Source of the DNA: Nocardioides solisilvae
GTDB taxonomy: Bacteria; Actinomycetota; Actinomycetes; Propionibacteriales; Nocardioidaceae
DNA length: 64,000 bases
Direction: 5' to 3'
NCBI RefSeq assembly: GCF_003194625.1
Contig: NZ_QHKX01000001.1
Location: 248,001-312,000 of the forward strand
Below the pieces are notes generated by a model, which made no database searches, was not told the DNA's origin, and saw only the letters and a program-made list of their open reading frames with translations. Of this stretch, positions 7,297-15,944 are shown one piece after another; position 1 is the stretch's first letter; the number at the start of each line of letters is the position of its first letter. A program made the position numbers and the translations under genes.

Positions 7297-8244
7297 CTCT
7301 CCCTGCACCAGCTCACCTGCTTCCTCGCGGTCTACGAGCGCGGCTCCATCACCGCCGCCGCCGAGGACCTCGGCTACGCCCAGCCCTCGGTCTCCGAGCA
7401 GCTCCGGACCCTGGAGCGCGGACTGGGCGCGCCGCTCTTCCACCGGGTGGGCCGCGGCGTGGTCCCGACCGACGCCGGCGAGCAGCTCAGGCCGCACGCC
7501 GAGCGGGTCGTCGCGGCCGCCGACGACGCCCGTCGGGCGGTCGAGAGCTCGATCTCGCTGGAGACCGGCACCATCCGCTTCGGCATGTTCGGGACGGCGC
7601 GGCTCTACGCCGGCGCCGACCTCGTCGCCGACGTGCTGGCCCGGCACCCCGGCGTCCGGGTCGAGCTGATCGGCCAGAACTCCAGCGGCGTCCAGGACGA
7701 GCTGCGCCGCGGCCGCCTCGAGGCCGCGATGATCGCCGTCCCCGCCCTGAGCAGCGAGGGTCTCGAGGTGACCCCGGTGGCCCGCGACGAGCTCGTCTAC
7801 ATCAGCAACGACCCCGAGCGGCTGGCCACGCCCGTCACCGCGAAGCGGCTCTCCGAGGCCTCGCTGGTGATGGCCGAGACCACCTTCCGGGCGGTCGACT
7901 CGGCCCGGACCGTGCTGCGCCAGATGCTGCACGAGGCCGGCCGCAACCCGCGGACGCGGATCGAGGTCGAGGACGTCGAGACCGCCGTCGAGCTGGTCGG
8001 CATGGGCCACGTGGACTCGGTGGTCCAGCGCGGCGTCGCCGAGGCGCTGCTCCCCCGGCTGGCGCCGGCGGCCGGCTGGGTCTCGCTGCGGCCGCGGCAG
8101 TGGGACACCCTCGCGATCGTGCACCGCAAGGGGGCCACGCTCTCCCCGGCCACCCGGCTGATGATCGAGCTGGCGACCCGGCGGATCCAGACGATCACGG
8201 AGCCCCTCGGCCCCGGGGGCAAGGTCCGGGCTCAGCCCCAGTAG
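7294..8244 (+). CDS. LysR-family transcriptional regulator
   Basis: A 316-residue DNA-binding regulator. Residues 1-60 form the LysR winged helix-turn-helix (GSITAAAEDLGYAQPSVSEQ, then LERGLGAPLF). A linker helix follows, and residues 90-300 form the periplasmic-binding-like effector domain starting GTIRFGMFG. The ATG at 7294 sits six nt behind TAGGAT with no Shine-Dalgarno, so the mRNA is probably leaderless. The divergent neighbour is the zinc-ribbon gene. The convergent neighbour (8232) overlaps by 13 bp. The effector and targets cannot be inferred; the zinc-ribbon gene and itself are the nearest candidates. Confidence 0.9.
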   Translation: MLSLHQLTCFLAVYERGSITAAAEDLGYAQPSVSEQLRTLERGLGAPLFHRVGRGVVPTDAGEQLRPHAERVVAAADDARRAVESSISLETGTIRFGMFGTARLYAGADLVADVLARHPGVRVELIGQNSSGVQDELRRGRLEAAMIAVPALSSEGLEVTPVARDELVYISNDPERLATPVTAKRLSEASLVMAETTFRAVDSARTVLRQMLHEAGRNPRTRIEVEDVETAVELVGMGHVDSVVQRGVAEALLPRLAPAAGWVSLRPRQWDTLAIVHRKGATLSPATRLMIELATRRIQTITEPLGPGGKVRAQPQ

Positions 8245-8924
8245 GAGTGCCAGCCGGGCTGGTCCCGGTAGCGGTGGAAGGAGATCCGCACCTTGCGGGC
8301 CGAGTCGCACCGCGGGTAGGCGCGCACCTCGTAGCGGTAGCCGTCCCGCCAGGCGCTGCGCTCCTCCAGCACGCCGGCGTGGTCGAAGACCGCGGCCACG
8401 CGCTTCCTCGTCCCGCCGGTCCCGCCCTTGGCCACGTTGACCGCCTGCCACTCCCCCGGCGTGACGCACGCCCGGTCGTCGACCTGGGTGGGCAGGTCGT
8501 AGCGGAGCCGCACCTCGTCGAGCCGGACCTCGGTCCCGCGCGCCACGCTCACCGTGACCACCCGGGTGGTGCGCCCGGAACGCACCACGTCGACCAGCGC
8601 GTAGCGCCCCCGGCTGTCCTCGGCGAAGGTGCGCACGAGGGAGGAGCGCAGGTTGATCGCGGCCGCCGGCACCTCCACCTCGTACTCGAGCCAGAACGTC
8701 CCGCCCCCGCGGCACGCCACGTCGAGCCCGTCCCCCACCGCCTCGTAGCGGCAGCGCTGCGACTCGAGCTCGTCGTAGTCGCCGACCGGCACCGTCTCGA
8801 CCACGCGCTCCGCCTCCTCGGTCGGCACGTCGGACGGGGCGGCCAGGGCGGCCTGGGCGGTGCCGGGCAGCAGGGTCAGCCCGGTCACGGCCAGCGCGGA
8901 CAGCAGCAGGCGCCTCAGGTGCAT
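8232..8924 (-). CDS. Secreted protein of unknown function
   Basis: A 230-residue exported protein. It has a clear Sec signal (basic start, hydrophobic core, cleavage near GTAQA-A at residues 22-27). The mature part is beta-rich with scattered cysteines (RCRYEA, ACRGGGTFW, RACVTPGEW, RCDSARK) that could form disulfides. Repeated short strands such as TTRVVTVSVARGTEV suggest a sandwich fold. The ATG at 8924 has GGAGGAG six nt upstream. It is separated by 33 bp from the GH65 gene's 3' end and could share that transcript or its own. No family recognised. Confidence 0.65.
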   Translation of the reverse strand: MHLRRLLLSALAVTGLTLLPGTAQAALAAPSDVPTEEAERVVETVPVGDYDELESQRCRYEAVGDGLDVACRGGGTFWLEYEVEVPAAAINLRSSLVRTFAEDSRGRYALVDVVRSGRTTRVVTVSVARGTEVRLDEVRLRYDLPTQVDDRACVTPGEWQAVNVAKGGTGGTRKRVAAVFDHAGVLEERSAWRDGYRYEVRAYPRCDSARKVRISFHRYRDQPGWHSYWG

Positions 8925-8957
8925 CTCGAGCTCCTCCGGTTCGGGTGGGGTTCGGGG

Positions 8958-11513
8958 TCAGGGCTGGTCGGCGTCGGGGTCGGTCCCGGCCACCGACGTG
9001 GCGTAGGGGTCGTGCTGGTCGCTGATCACCACGGGGTCCGGGACCCCGGCGGTGATCTTGGTCCCGTCGGCCCGTACCCCGCCGGTCTGGGGCTTGTCAC
9101 CCAGCAGCCCGTCGATCCGCGGCCCCTGGTGCTCGAGCGGGACCTCGAGCGGGGCCTCGACGGTCACCGTGGCGGGCTTCCCGCGGACCTCCACCTCGAC
9201 CGGGGCGTCGCCCGCCACGAGCTCGATCCGCAGCAGGTCCTGGGTGACCTCGACGCGGAGCCGGCTGCCCCGCCAGGAGAGGTGGTAGGCCAGCGAGCTC
9301 CAGCTGGCCGGGAGCCGCGGGTCGAACGTGAGCCGCCGCTGGTGGTCACGCATGCCGCCGAAGCCCTGGACCAGGGCCGCCCAGACACCGCCGGCGGAGG
9401 CGATGTGCATCCCGTCGACGGTGTTGTCGTGCAGGTCGCCGAGGTCGGTGTGGAGGGCCTGGACGAAGTAGTCCATCGCCGCCTCGTGGTAGCCGACCTC
9501 CGCCGCGACGATCGACTGCACCACCGCGGAGAGCGTGGAGTCCCCGGTGGTGATCGGGTCGTAGTACTCGAAGTCGGCCTTCTTCTCCTCGAGGGTGAAG
9601 CGGTCGCCGTGCAGGAAGAGCGCCAGCACCACGTCGGCCTGCTTGAGCACCTGGAACCGGTAGATCACCAGCGGGTGGTAGTGGAGCATCAGCGGGCGCA
9701 GCTCCTCGGGGGTGCGGGAGAGGTCCCACACCTCCCGGTCCAGGAAGTAGTCGTCCTGCGGGTGGATCCCCAGCCCCGCGTCGAAGGGGATCGTCATCTT
9801 CTCGGCGCACCGCTGCCACTCGGTCGGCTCGTCCGCGGCGATCCGCAGCCGCGCCACGACCCGCGCGTGGGTCTCCGGGTCCATCTCGCGCAGCCGCTCG
9901 AGCACGCGGACGGCCGACTCCAGGTTGGCCCGCGCCATGACGTTGGTGAAGAGGTTGTTGTTGACGACGGTCGTGTACTCGTCGGGGCCGGTCACCCCGT
10001 GGATGTGGAAGGTGGGCTCCCCGCCGTTGCTGCGCCAGAAGCCGAGGTCGCGCCACATCCGCGCCGTCTCGACGAGCAGGTCGACCCCGTCGTGCTTGAG
10101 GAAGTCGACGTCGTCGGTCGCGGCGACGTACTTCATCACCGCGTGGACCACGTCGGCGTTGATGTGCATCTGCGCGCTGCCGGCGGCGTAGTAGGCCGAG
10201 GCCTCCTCGCCGTTGATCGTGCGCCACGGGAAGAGGGCGCCGCTCTGCGCCATCTCGGCGGCCCTCGTGCGGGCGGCCGGCAGCATCCGGCGGCGGAAGT
10301 GCAGGGCGTTGCGGGCCAGGTGGGGCTGGGTGTAGACGAGGAACGGCAGCACGTAGATCTCGGTGTCCCAGAAGTAGTGGCCCTCGTAGCCCGACCCGGT
10401 CACCCCCTTGGCCGCGATCCCCTGGCCGTCGGCCCGGCCGCTGGCCTGGGCGAGCATGAAGAGGTTGAAGCGCACGGCCTGCTGCACCTCGGGCGACGCG
10501 CCCACCTGCACGTCGGAGGTCGCCCAGAACTCGTCGTACCACTCCCGCTGGGCGGCGTGGTAGACCGCCAGGTCGTGCTTGGCGACCCGGTCGAGGGTGC
10601 GCTCGCAGCGGTCGAGCAGCTCGCGCACCGGCACCCCGCGCGAGGAGTGGTAGGTGACGACTTTCTCCAGCCGCGTGGTGGTCCCCTCCGTCGCCTCGAC
10701 CCGGAAGACCTGCTTGGCGAGGTCGTCCTCGCTGCGGGTCCGCACGTCGTGGGCGTCGGCGGTCCGGAGCCGGTGCTGGGCCGAGACGGCCATCGTCATG
10801 CCTGAGTGGGTGCAGCGGTAGCCCAGGGTGAGCCGGTCGTCGGCGGCGGAGTGGTGGCGGGGCTGCAGCACCCGGCCCTCGAAGGCCCCCGCCTTGCGCG
10901 GGTCGCTGGTGCCGTCGGACTCGCGCGCCTGGTAGTACTCGTCCTGCCCGTCCTGCCGGTTGAGCAGCTGGGAGGAGATCACCAGCGCCGCGTCGCCGGT
11001 CAGCATCGTCACCTCGAAGGTGATCACCGCCAGGTGCCGCTCGGTCATCGAGACCATCCGCGTCGAGTCGATCCGCACCCGCTTGCCCGACGGGGTGCGC
11101 CAGACCAGCGAGCGGCGCAGGATTCCGTCGGCGAAGTCGAGGTGCCGCTCGTAGCTCTCCACCTCGGAGGTGCCGAGCATCAGCGGCTCGTCGTCGACGT
11201 AGAGCTTGACCAGCTTGGCGTCGGGGACGTTGACGATCGTCTGCCCGGTCCGGGCGAAGCCGAAGGCGGCCTCGGCGTGCCGGATCGGCCAGGTCTCGTG
11301 GAAGCCGTTGAGGTAGGTGCCGTGCTCGCGGGCCTCCCGGCCCTCCTCGGGGTTGCCGCGCATCCCCAGGTAGCCGTTGGCGACGGTGAAGAGGGTCTCG
11401 GTGGTGCCGAGGTCCTCGCCCGTGTACGCCGTCTCGACGAGCCGCCACGGGTCGGCGGGGAAGCGGTGCCGGTCGAGCGGCCGGTGCGCCCGGCTCCGCC
11501 TGCCGCGGCTCAC
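8958..11513 (-). CDS. Glycoside hydrolase family 65 disaccharide phosphorylase
   Basis: An 851-residue GH65 enzyme that phosphorolyses an alpha-glucobiose (trehalose, maltose, kojibiose or nigerose) to beta-glucose 1-phosphate plus glucose. It has the N-terminal beta-sandwich (from FTVANGYLGMRGN, near residue 40), a linker and an (alpha/alpha)6 barrel with FWDTEIYVLPF. The general-acid loop is TGPDEYTTVVNNN (Glu in PDEY), and a phosphate-binding region is seen toward the C-terminus. The GTG at 11513 overlaps the stop of the HAD gene by four bases (GTGA), so the two are translationally coupled. That pairing gives a complete route to glucose 6-phosphate. Sugar specificity is not decidable by eye; trehalose or maltose is most likely. 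Confidence 0.88.
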   Translation of the reverse strand: MSRGRRSRAHRPLDRHRFPADPWRLVETAYTGEDLGTTETLFTVANGYLGMRGNPEEGREAREHGTYLNGFHETWPIRHAEAAFGFARTGQTIVNVPDAKLVKLYVDDEPLMLGTSEVESYERHLDFADGILRRSLVWRTPSGKRVRIDSTRMVSMTERHLAVITFEVTMLTGDAALVISSQLLNRQDGQDEYYQARESDGTSDPRKAGAFEGRVLQPRHHSAADDRLTLGYRCTHSGMTMAVSAQHRLRTADAHDVRTRSEDDLAKQVFRVEATEGTTTRLEKVVTYHSSRGVPVRELLDRCERTLDRVAKHDLAVYHAAQREWYDEFWATSDVQVGASPEVQQAVRFNLFMLAQASGRADGQGIAAKGVTGSGYEGHYFWDTEIYVLPFLVYTQPHLARNALHFRRRMLPAARTRAAEMAQSGALFPWRTINGEEASAYYAAGSAQMHINADVVHAVMKYVAATDDVDFLKHDGVDLLVETARMWRDLGFWRSNGGEPTFHIHGVTGPDEYTTVVNNNLFTNVMARANLESAVRVLERLREMDPETHARVVARLRIAADEPTEWQRCAEKMTIPFDAGLGIHPQDDYFLDREVWDLSRTPEELRPLMLHYHPLVIYRFQVLKQADVVLALFLHGDRFTLEEKKADFEYYDPITTGDSTLSAVVQSIVAAEVGYHEAAMDYFVQALHTDLGDLHDNTVDGMHIASAGGVWAALVQGFGGMRDHQRRLTFDPRLPASWSSLAYHLSWRGSRLRVEVTQDLLRIELVAGDAPVEVEVRGKPATVTVEAPLEVPLEHQGPRIDGLLGDKPQTGGVRADGTKITAGVPDPVVISDQHDPYATSVAGTDPDADQP

Positions 11514-12241
11514 CGGTCGCCCCCCGGCACCAGCTCGGCGAGGTCGGCGACCACCAGGTCGGCGCCGGCGTCGGCCAGCGCCTCCCGGCCGGCGCCGCGG
11601 TCCACCCCGACCACGAGGCCGAAGCCGCCGGCCGCGCCCGCCCGGACGCCGGAGACGGCGTCCTCGAGCACGACGGCGCGCTCCGCGGACGCGCCGAGCA
11701 GCCCGGCGGCGTAGGCGAAGGTGTCGGGCGCCGGCTTGCCGGGCAGGCCGCGCTCGGCGGCGACCGCGCCGGAGACGACGGTGCGGAAGCGGTCCGCCAG
11801 CCCGGCCGCCTCGACCACGGCCGGGGCGTTGCGCGAGGAGGAGACGACCGCGAGCGGCACGTCGGCGTCCCGGAGGTGGTCGAGCAGGGCGACCGACCCG
11901 GGGTAGGCCTCGACCCCGTCGCGGGCCAGCACGTCGTTGAACGCCTCGTTCTTCCGGTCGCCCAGCGCGCGGACGTGGTCCTCGTCGACCTCGATCCCCC
12001 GGGCGGCGAGGAAGTCGCGGACGCCGTCGTAGCGCGGCTTGCCGTCGACGTGGGCGAAGTAGTCGGCGTCGGTGTAGGGCGACCGGTCGCCGCCGCCGGG
12101 GGCGGCGGGGTCGGCGAGGAAGGCGTTGAACATCTCGGCCCACGCCCGCATGTGGACCTCGGCGGTCGGCGTGACCACCCCGTCGAGGTCGAAGAGGACG
12201 GCGTCGTAGCGGCTCCAGTCGACCGCGTCTGCACTGCTCAC
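11510..12241 (-). CDS. pgmB: Beta-phosphoglucomutase-like HAD phosphatase
   Basis: A 243-residue HAD-superfamily protein, likely converting beta-glucose 1-phosphate made by the adjacent GH65 phosphorylase to glucose 6-phosphate. The nucleophile motif FDLDGVVT is at residues 16-23 and retains both aspartates. The alpha-helical cap follows. Motif II appears in VVSSSRNA, Lys in GKPAPDTF, and acidic motif IV in VVLEDAVSGV. GTG start at 12241, six nt behind TACGCT on the minus strand and without Shine-Dalgarno, suggests a leaderless transcript starting the two-gene operon. Simple phosphatase activity is the alternative, but the coupling to GH65 favours the mutase. Confidence 0.85.
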   Translation of the reverse strand: MSSADAVDWSRYDAVLFDLDGVVTPTAEVHMRAWAEMFNAFLADPAAPGGGDRSPYTDADYFAHVDGKPRYDGVRDFLAARGIEVDEDHVRALGDRKNEAFNDVLARDGVEAYPGSVALLDHLRDADVPLAVVSSSRNAPAVVEAAGLADRFRTVVSGAVAAERGLPGKPAPDTFAYAAGLLGASAERAVVLEDAVSGVRAGAAGGFGLVVGVDRGAGREALADAGADLVVADLAELVPGGDR

Positions 12242-12247
12242 CCGGCC

Positions 12248-12253
12248 AGCGTA
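12248..12253 (-). promoter_or_regulatory. Candidate -10 of the HAD/GH65 operon
   Basis: TACGCT on the minus strand ends six nt before the GTG at 12241. No ribosome-binding site lies between, consistent with leaderless initiation. Confidence 0.42.
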
Positions 12254-12279
12254 GGTGCCGGGGTGGCTATCGCGGGAAC

Positions 12280-12991
12280 GTGCGGATCGACGGGAGCGTC
12301 CTCGTGGTCACCGGCGGCGGCAGCGGCATCGGCCGCGACGTCGTGCTCGCCCTGCTCGCCCGCGGGGCCCGCGTGGCCGCGGTCGACCTGCGGCCCGACG
12401 GGCTCGCCGGCACGGCGGAGCAGGCGGGCGCCGCCGCGGTGCGGCTGACCACCCACCCCGTGGACGTCTCCGACCGGGAGGCGGTGCAGGCGCTCGTCGG
12501 CGAGGTGGTCGCCGCCCACGGACGGGTCGATGGTCTGCGAGGCCTTCCTGCCGCTGCTGCGCGAGCGGCCGGCCGCGAGCCTGCTCAACGTCGCCAGCAT
12601 GGGGGCGTTCGTGCCCGCGCCCGGCCAGTCGCTGTACGGCGCCAGCAAGGCGGCGGTCAAGCTGCTGACCGAGGGGTTGTACGCCGAGCTGCGGGGCACG
12701 CCGGTCGCCGTCACCCTCGTCTTCCCCGGGGCCGTCGGCACCGACATCGCGGCCCACTCGGGGGCGGCCGTCCCGGGCCGGGACGCGAGCGACAGCGACC
12801 TGGCCGCCGGGATGACCACCTCGGTCGAGGCGGCGCGACAGGTCGTCGAGGCGATCGAGCGGGGCACCTTCCGCGTCCGGATCGGCAGGGACGCCCGCAT
12901 GCTCGACCTGCTCTCCCGGGCGGCGCCGCGGCGCGCCATCGAGCTGGTGGCCCGGAAGATGGCCTCGCTGCTCTCCCAGCGGTCGACCTAG
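12280..12991 (+). pseudogene. Short-chain dehydrogenase/reductase, broken by internal deletion and frameshift
   Basis: The first part (12280-12534) encodes a normal SDR N-terminus: the nucleotide loop TGGGSGIGRD near residue 11, the acidic residue in AAVDLRP, then AAHGRVDG. Instead of the expected NNAG strand and the next helix, the reading jumps one frame at about 12528-12534 into MVCEAFLPLL. The rest (frame starting 12530) continues as a standard SDR with the Ser loop NVASMGAF, the catalytic YGASK and PGAVGT. Roughly 30-40 residues are therefore missing, with a frame change. A 153-residue C-terminal peptide could still be read from ATG 12530 but would lack the cofactor site. The 3' stop shares CTAG with the convergent PBP gene. 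Confidence 0.75.
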
Positions 12992-14883
12992 CGCAGCAGC
13001 GCCTCGAGGATCGGCCCCGCCGTGCCGGAGCCGGAGTCGCCGCGCTCCACGAAGACCGCCACCGCCAGGTCGTCGCGGTAGCCGATCATCCAGGCGTGGG
13101 TCGACGGCTCCGGGCCGAACTCGGCCGTGCCGGTCTTGGCGCCCACCTCGCCCGGCAGGTCGGCGAGCCCGCGGCCGGAGCCCTCGGCCACCACCGCCCG
13201 CATCAGCTCGCGCAGCTGCCGCGCCTCGCCCGCGGAGAGGGGGGCGCCCGTCGGCTGCGGGGCCGGCTGGTCGGGCAGCAGCACCGGGAGCACCGTCCGG
13301 CCCGCCGCGACCGACCCGGCCACGGCCGCCATCGCCAGCGGGCTGGCCAGCACCTTGCCCTGGCCGATCATCGCGGCCGCCCGCTCGGTCTCGCCCCCGG
13401 GTGCGGGCACCTGGCCGAAGTAGGCCGGGAAGCCGAGGTCGTGGTCGACCCCGAGCCCCAGCGAGGCCGCGGCCGCGGCGAGGTCGCCCTCCGCCAGCCG
13501 GTCGCGGGCGTCGATCATCGCGGTGTTGCAGCTGTGGGCGAAGGCGGTGCGCAGCGTCGTCCGCCCCAGTCGGTCGGCCGGGTAGTCGTCGTAGTTCTCG
13601 AAGCGGCGGCCGTCGACGGTCGTGGTGGGGGCGCACGGCAGCACGTCACCCGGCTCCGCGCCCGCGCGCAGCAGGGCCAGCGCGGAGACGACCTTGAAGG
13701 TCGAGCCCGGGGCGTACTGTCCGTAGGTCGCGACGGGCAGCTCGCTCCCCGGCCCGGTCGCGGCGGCCAGCACGTGACCCGTGGAGGGCCGCAGGACCAC
13801 CGCGGCCGAGGCGTGACCGGTGATCGGCTCGAGCAGGGCCTCGGCCCGCTGCTGGAGGGCGGGGTCGAGCGTGGTCGTCAGGTCGGCGCCGGTCACCGGG
13901 TCGCGGGAGAAGAGCGTGACCTGCTCGGTGGTGCCGTTGCCGTCGGGCAGCGCGACCACCTCCAGGCCACGCTGCCCGAAGAGCCGCTCGTCGTACCTCG
14001 CCTGGAGCCCGGAGACGCCGACCTCGTCGCCCGCGCGGACCCGCCCCTCGGACTCCTCGACGATCTCGGCGGTGGCGGGGGCGACCCGCCCGAGGAGCTC
14101 GGCGGCGAAGTCGCGGGTCGGGGCGAGCGGGAGCGAGCCGTCCAGGACGGCGGCGCCGGGGACGCCGGGGAACCCCGACGGCACCCGCTCGGCCGCCTCG
14201 TCGACGCGCAGCACGATCGCCTCCACGAACGCCTGCGGTCCGTAGGCCTTCACCTTCTCGACGTAGGCCCGGCGGTCGAGGTCGAACGCCTCCGCGAGCT
14301 GCCGCGCGCCGTCGACGGCACCGCGCGGGGAGGTCTGCGCCTTGTCGATCCCGTACCGCTTGACCGGCCGGTCGACCACGATGGGCTGGCCGCCCGCCCC
14401 CAGGACCCGGCCGCGCATCGGGGCGGTCTCGCGGACCGCCAGGGTGTGCCCCTCCACCAGCTCGGGGTGGAGCACCGTCGGCGCCCACTCGACCCGCCAC
14501 TCCTCGCCCTCACGCACCAGCGAGGCGCTGGACTCGTAGTCCCAGAAGTCGCCGCCGACGTCCCAGGACCAGCCCAGCCGGGCGACGGCGCGCGCAGGCT
14601 CGCCCTCGTCGGTCTCCGGCGTCTCCTCGACCTCCAACAGCTCGACCGTCCGCGGCCGCTCCGCCAAGGGTTCGGAGAGCGCCGCGAGCGGGTCCTCGGC
14701 GTCGACCTGCTCCGTCAGCGGCACGCCGACGAGGTCGAGCCCGGAGACCGCCTCGACCAGTCGCTCGGCAGCCTCCTCGGGCCCCGGGGCGTCGTCGTCG
14801 CCCAGGAGCGAGCAGCCGAAGAGGACGAGGCTCGGGACGACGAGGCAGAGGATCGGCGGGACCAGCAGGCGGGCGCGGGGCAT
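12988..14883 (-). CDS. Class B penicillin-binding lipoprotein (transpeptidase)
   Basis: A 631-residue cell-wall D,D-transpeptidase. The N-terminus is a lipoprotein signal with lipobox LFGC, so it is anchored outside the membrane. An NTF2-like MecA_N domain (about 30-150) precedes the PBP dimerisation domain (RGRVLGAGGQPI onward). The transpeptidase domain carries SxxK in APGSTFKVV, SxN in AHSCNTA and KTG in GAKTGTAEF. It resembles mycobacterial penicillin-binding lipoproteins of the Rv2864c type. ATG 14883 is chosen because GCAGGA lies eight nt upstream; an ATG three codons earlier (14892) has poorer spacing. The 5' neighbour is the peptide transporter ATPase, 38 bp away. Confidence 0.88.
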   Translation of the reverse strand: MPRARLLVPPILCLVVPSLVLFGCSLLGDDDAPGPEEAAERLVEAVSGLDLVGVPLTEQVDAEDPLAALSEPLAERPRTVELLEVEETPETDEGEPARAVARLGWSWDVGGDFWDYESSASLVREGEEWRVEWAPTVLHPELVEGHTLAVRETAPMRGRVLGAGGQPIVVDRPVKRYGIDKAQTSPRGAVDGARQLAEAFDLDRRAYVEKVKAYGPQAFVEAIVLRVDEAAERVPSGFPGVPGAAVLDGSLPLAPTRDFAAELLGRVAPATAEIVEESEGRVRAGDEVGVSGLQARYDERLFGQRGLEVVALPDGNGTTEQVTLFSRDPVTGADLTTTLDPALQQRAEALLEPITGHASAAVVLRPSTGHVLAAATGPGSELPVATYGQYAPGSTFKVVSALALLRAGAEPGDVLPCAPTTTVDGRRFENYDDYPADRLGRTTLRTAFAHSCNTAMIDARDRLAEGDLAAAAASLGLGVDHDLGFPAYFGQVPAPGGETERAAAMIGQGKVLASPLAMAAVAGSVAAGRTVLPVLLPDQPAPQPTGAPLSAGEARQLRELMRAVVAEGSGRGLADLPGEVGAKTGTAEFGPEPSTHAWMIGYRDDLAVAVFVERGDSGSGTAGPILEALLR

Positions 14884-14921
14884 GCGCCGCATCCTGCCGG
14901 ATCCCGCCGACACTGCGCGGG

Positions 14922-15944
14922 TCAGTCCTCCACCGTTGCGTGGACCACGTCGCGCTCCTCGGCGAAGTGGCAGGCGCTCGGGTGCGGGTGGGCCGGCCGC
15001 TCGACCAGCGGGGGCCGCTCCTCGGCGCAGATGTCCTCGGCCTTCCAGCAGCGCGTGCGGAACGGGCAGCCCGACGGCGGGTCGGCCGGGGACGGCACGT
15101 CGCCCTCGAGCACGATCTCGTCGCGGAGCCCGCGCAGCGTCGGGTCCGGCACCGGGACGGCCGACAGCAGCGCCTGGGTGTAGGGGTGCGTCGGGTGGTC
15201 GTAGATGTCGGTGTCGCTGCCGATCTCCATCACCTGACCGAGGTACATGACCCCGACCCGGTCGGCGATGTGGCGCACGACGGAGAGGTCGTGGGCGATG
15301 AAGATGTAGGAGAGGTCCAGCTCGCCCTGCAGCCGCTCGAGCAGGTTCATCACCTGCGCCTGGACGGAGACGTCCAGCGCGCTGACCGGCTCGTCGCAGA
15401 CGATGATCGCCGGCCGCAGCGCCAGCGCGCGGGCGATGCCGATCCGCTGCCGCTGGCCACCGGAGAACTGGTGGGGGTAGCGGTTGACGTGGTCGGGGTT
15501 GAGGCCGACCAGGTCGATCAGCTCCTGCACCTTCGCCCGCCGGCTGCCCTTGGGGGCGACGTCGGCGTGGATCTCGAAGGGCTCCCCGATGATGTCGGCG
15601 ACCGTCATCCGCGGGTTGAGCGAGGTGTACGGGTCCTGCATCACCAGCTGGATGTCGCGGCGGGCCTTGCGGACCTGCTGCGGCGAGAGCGTGGAGAGGT
15701 CGGTGCCGTGCACGGCGATGGAGCCCGACGTCGGGGTCTCCAGCCCGGTCAGCAGCTTGGCCAGGGTCGACTTGCCGCACCCGGACTCGCCGACGATGCC
15801 GAGGGTCTCGCCGCGGCGCAGCTGGATGTTGACCCCGTCGACCGCCTTCACGGCGCCGACCTGGCGCTGGAAGACGATGCCCTGGGTCAGCGGGAAGTGC
15901 TTGACGAGGTCGTGGGTCTCGAGGACGGTCTCACTCACCTTCAC
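14922..15944 (-). CDS. Oligopeptide/dipeptide ABC transporter ATPase (OppF/DppF type)
   Basis: A 340-residue ATPase, the second of a pair powering a peptide importer. Walker A is GESGCGKST (near residue 55), followed by the Q-loop in VMQDPYTSLNP, the signature FSGGQRQRIGIARAL, Walker B IIVCDEPVSALD and the switch His in FIAHDLSVV. The C-terminal oligopeptide-transporter extension has a CPFRTRCWKAEDIC cysteine cluster typical of OppD/F proteins that can hold an iron-sulfur cluster. It overlaps the upstream ATPase gene by 14 bp. It is last in the transporter operon before the PBP gene. Confidence 0.9.
   Translation of the reverse strand: MKVSETVLETHDLVKHFPLTQGIVFQRQVGAVKAVDGVNIQLRRGETLGIVGESGCGKSTLAKLLTGLETPTSGSIAVHGTDLSTLSPQQVRKARRDIQLVMQDPYTSLNPRMTVADIIGEPFEIHADVAPKGSRRAKVQELIDLVGLNPDHVNRYPHQFSGGQRQRIGIARALALRPAIIVCDEPVSALDVSVQAQVMNLLERLQGELDLSYIFIAHDLSVVRHIADRVGVMYLGQVMEIGSDTDIYDHPTHPYTQALLSAVPVPDPTLRGLRDEIVLEGDVPSPADPPSGCPFRTRCWKAEDICAEERPPLVERPAHPHPSACHFAEERDVVHATVED

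Noticed and set aside
8100..10805. 901-codon plus-strand frame across the GH65 gene
   Set aside because: Antisense shadow rich in Val/His/Gly/Arg with no domain; the GH65 frame carries all catalytic motifs.
12530..12991. 153-residue C-terminal SDR piece as an independent gene
   Set aside because: No ribosome site at ATG 12530 and lacks the nucleotide-binding half; best seen as part of a broken SDR.
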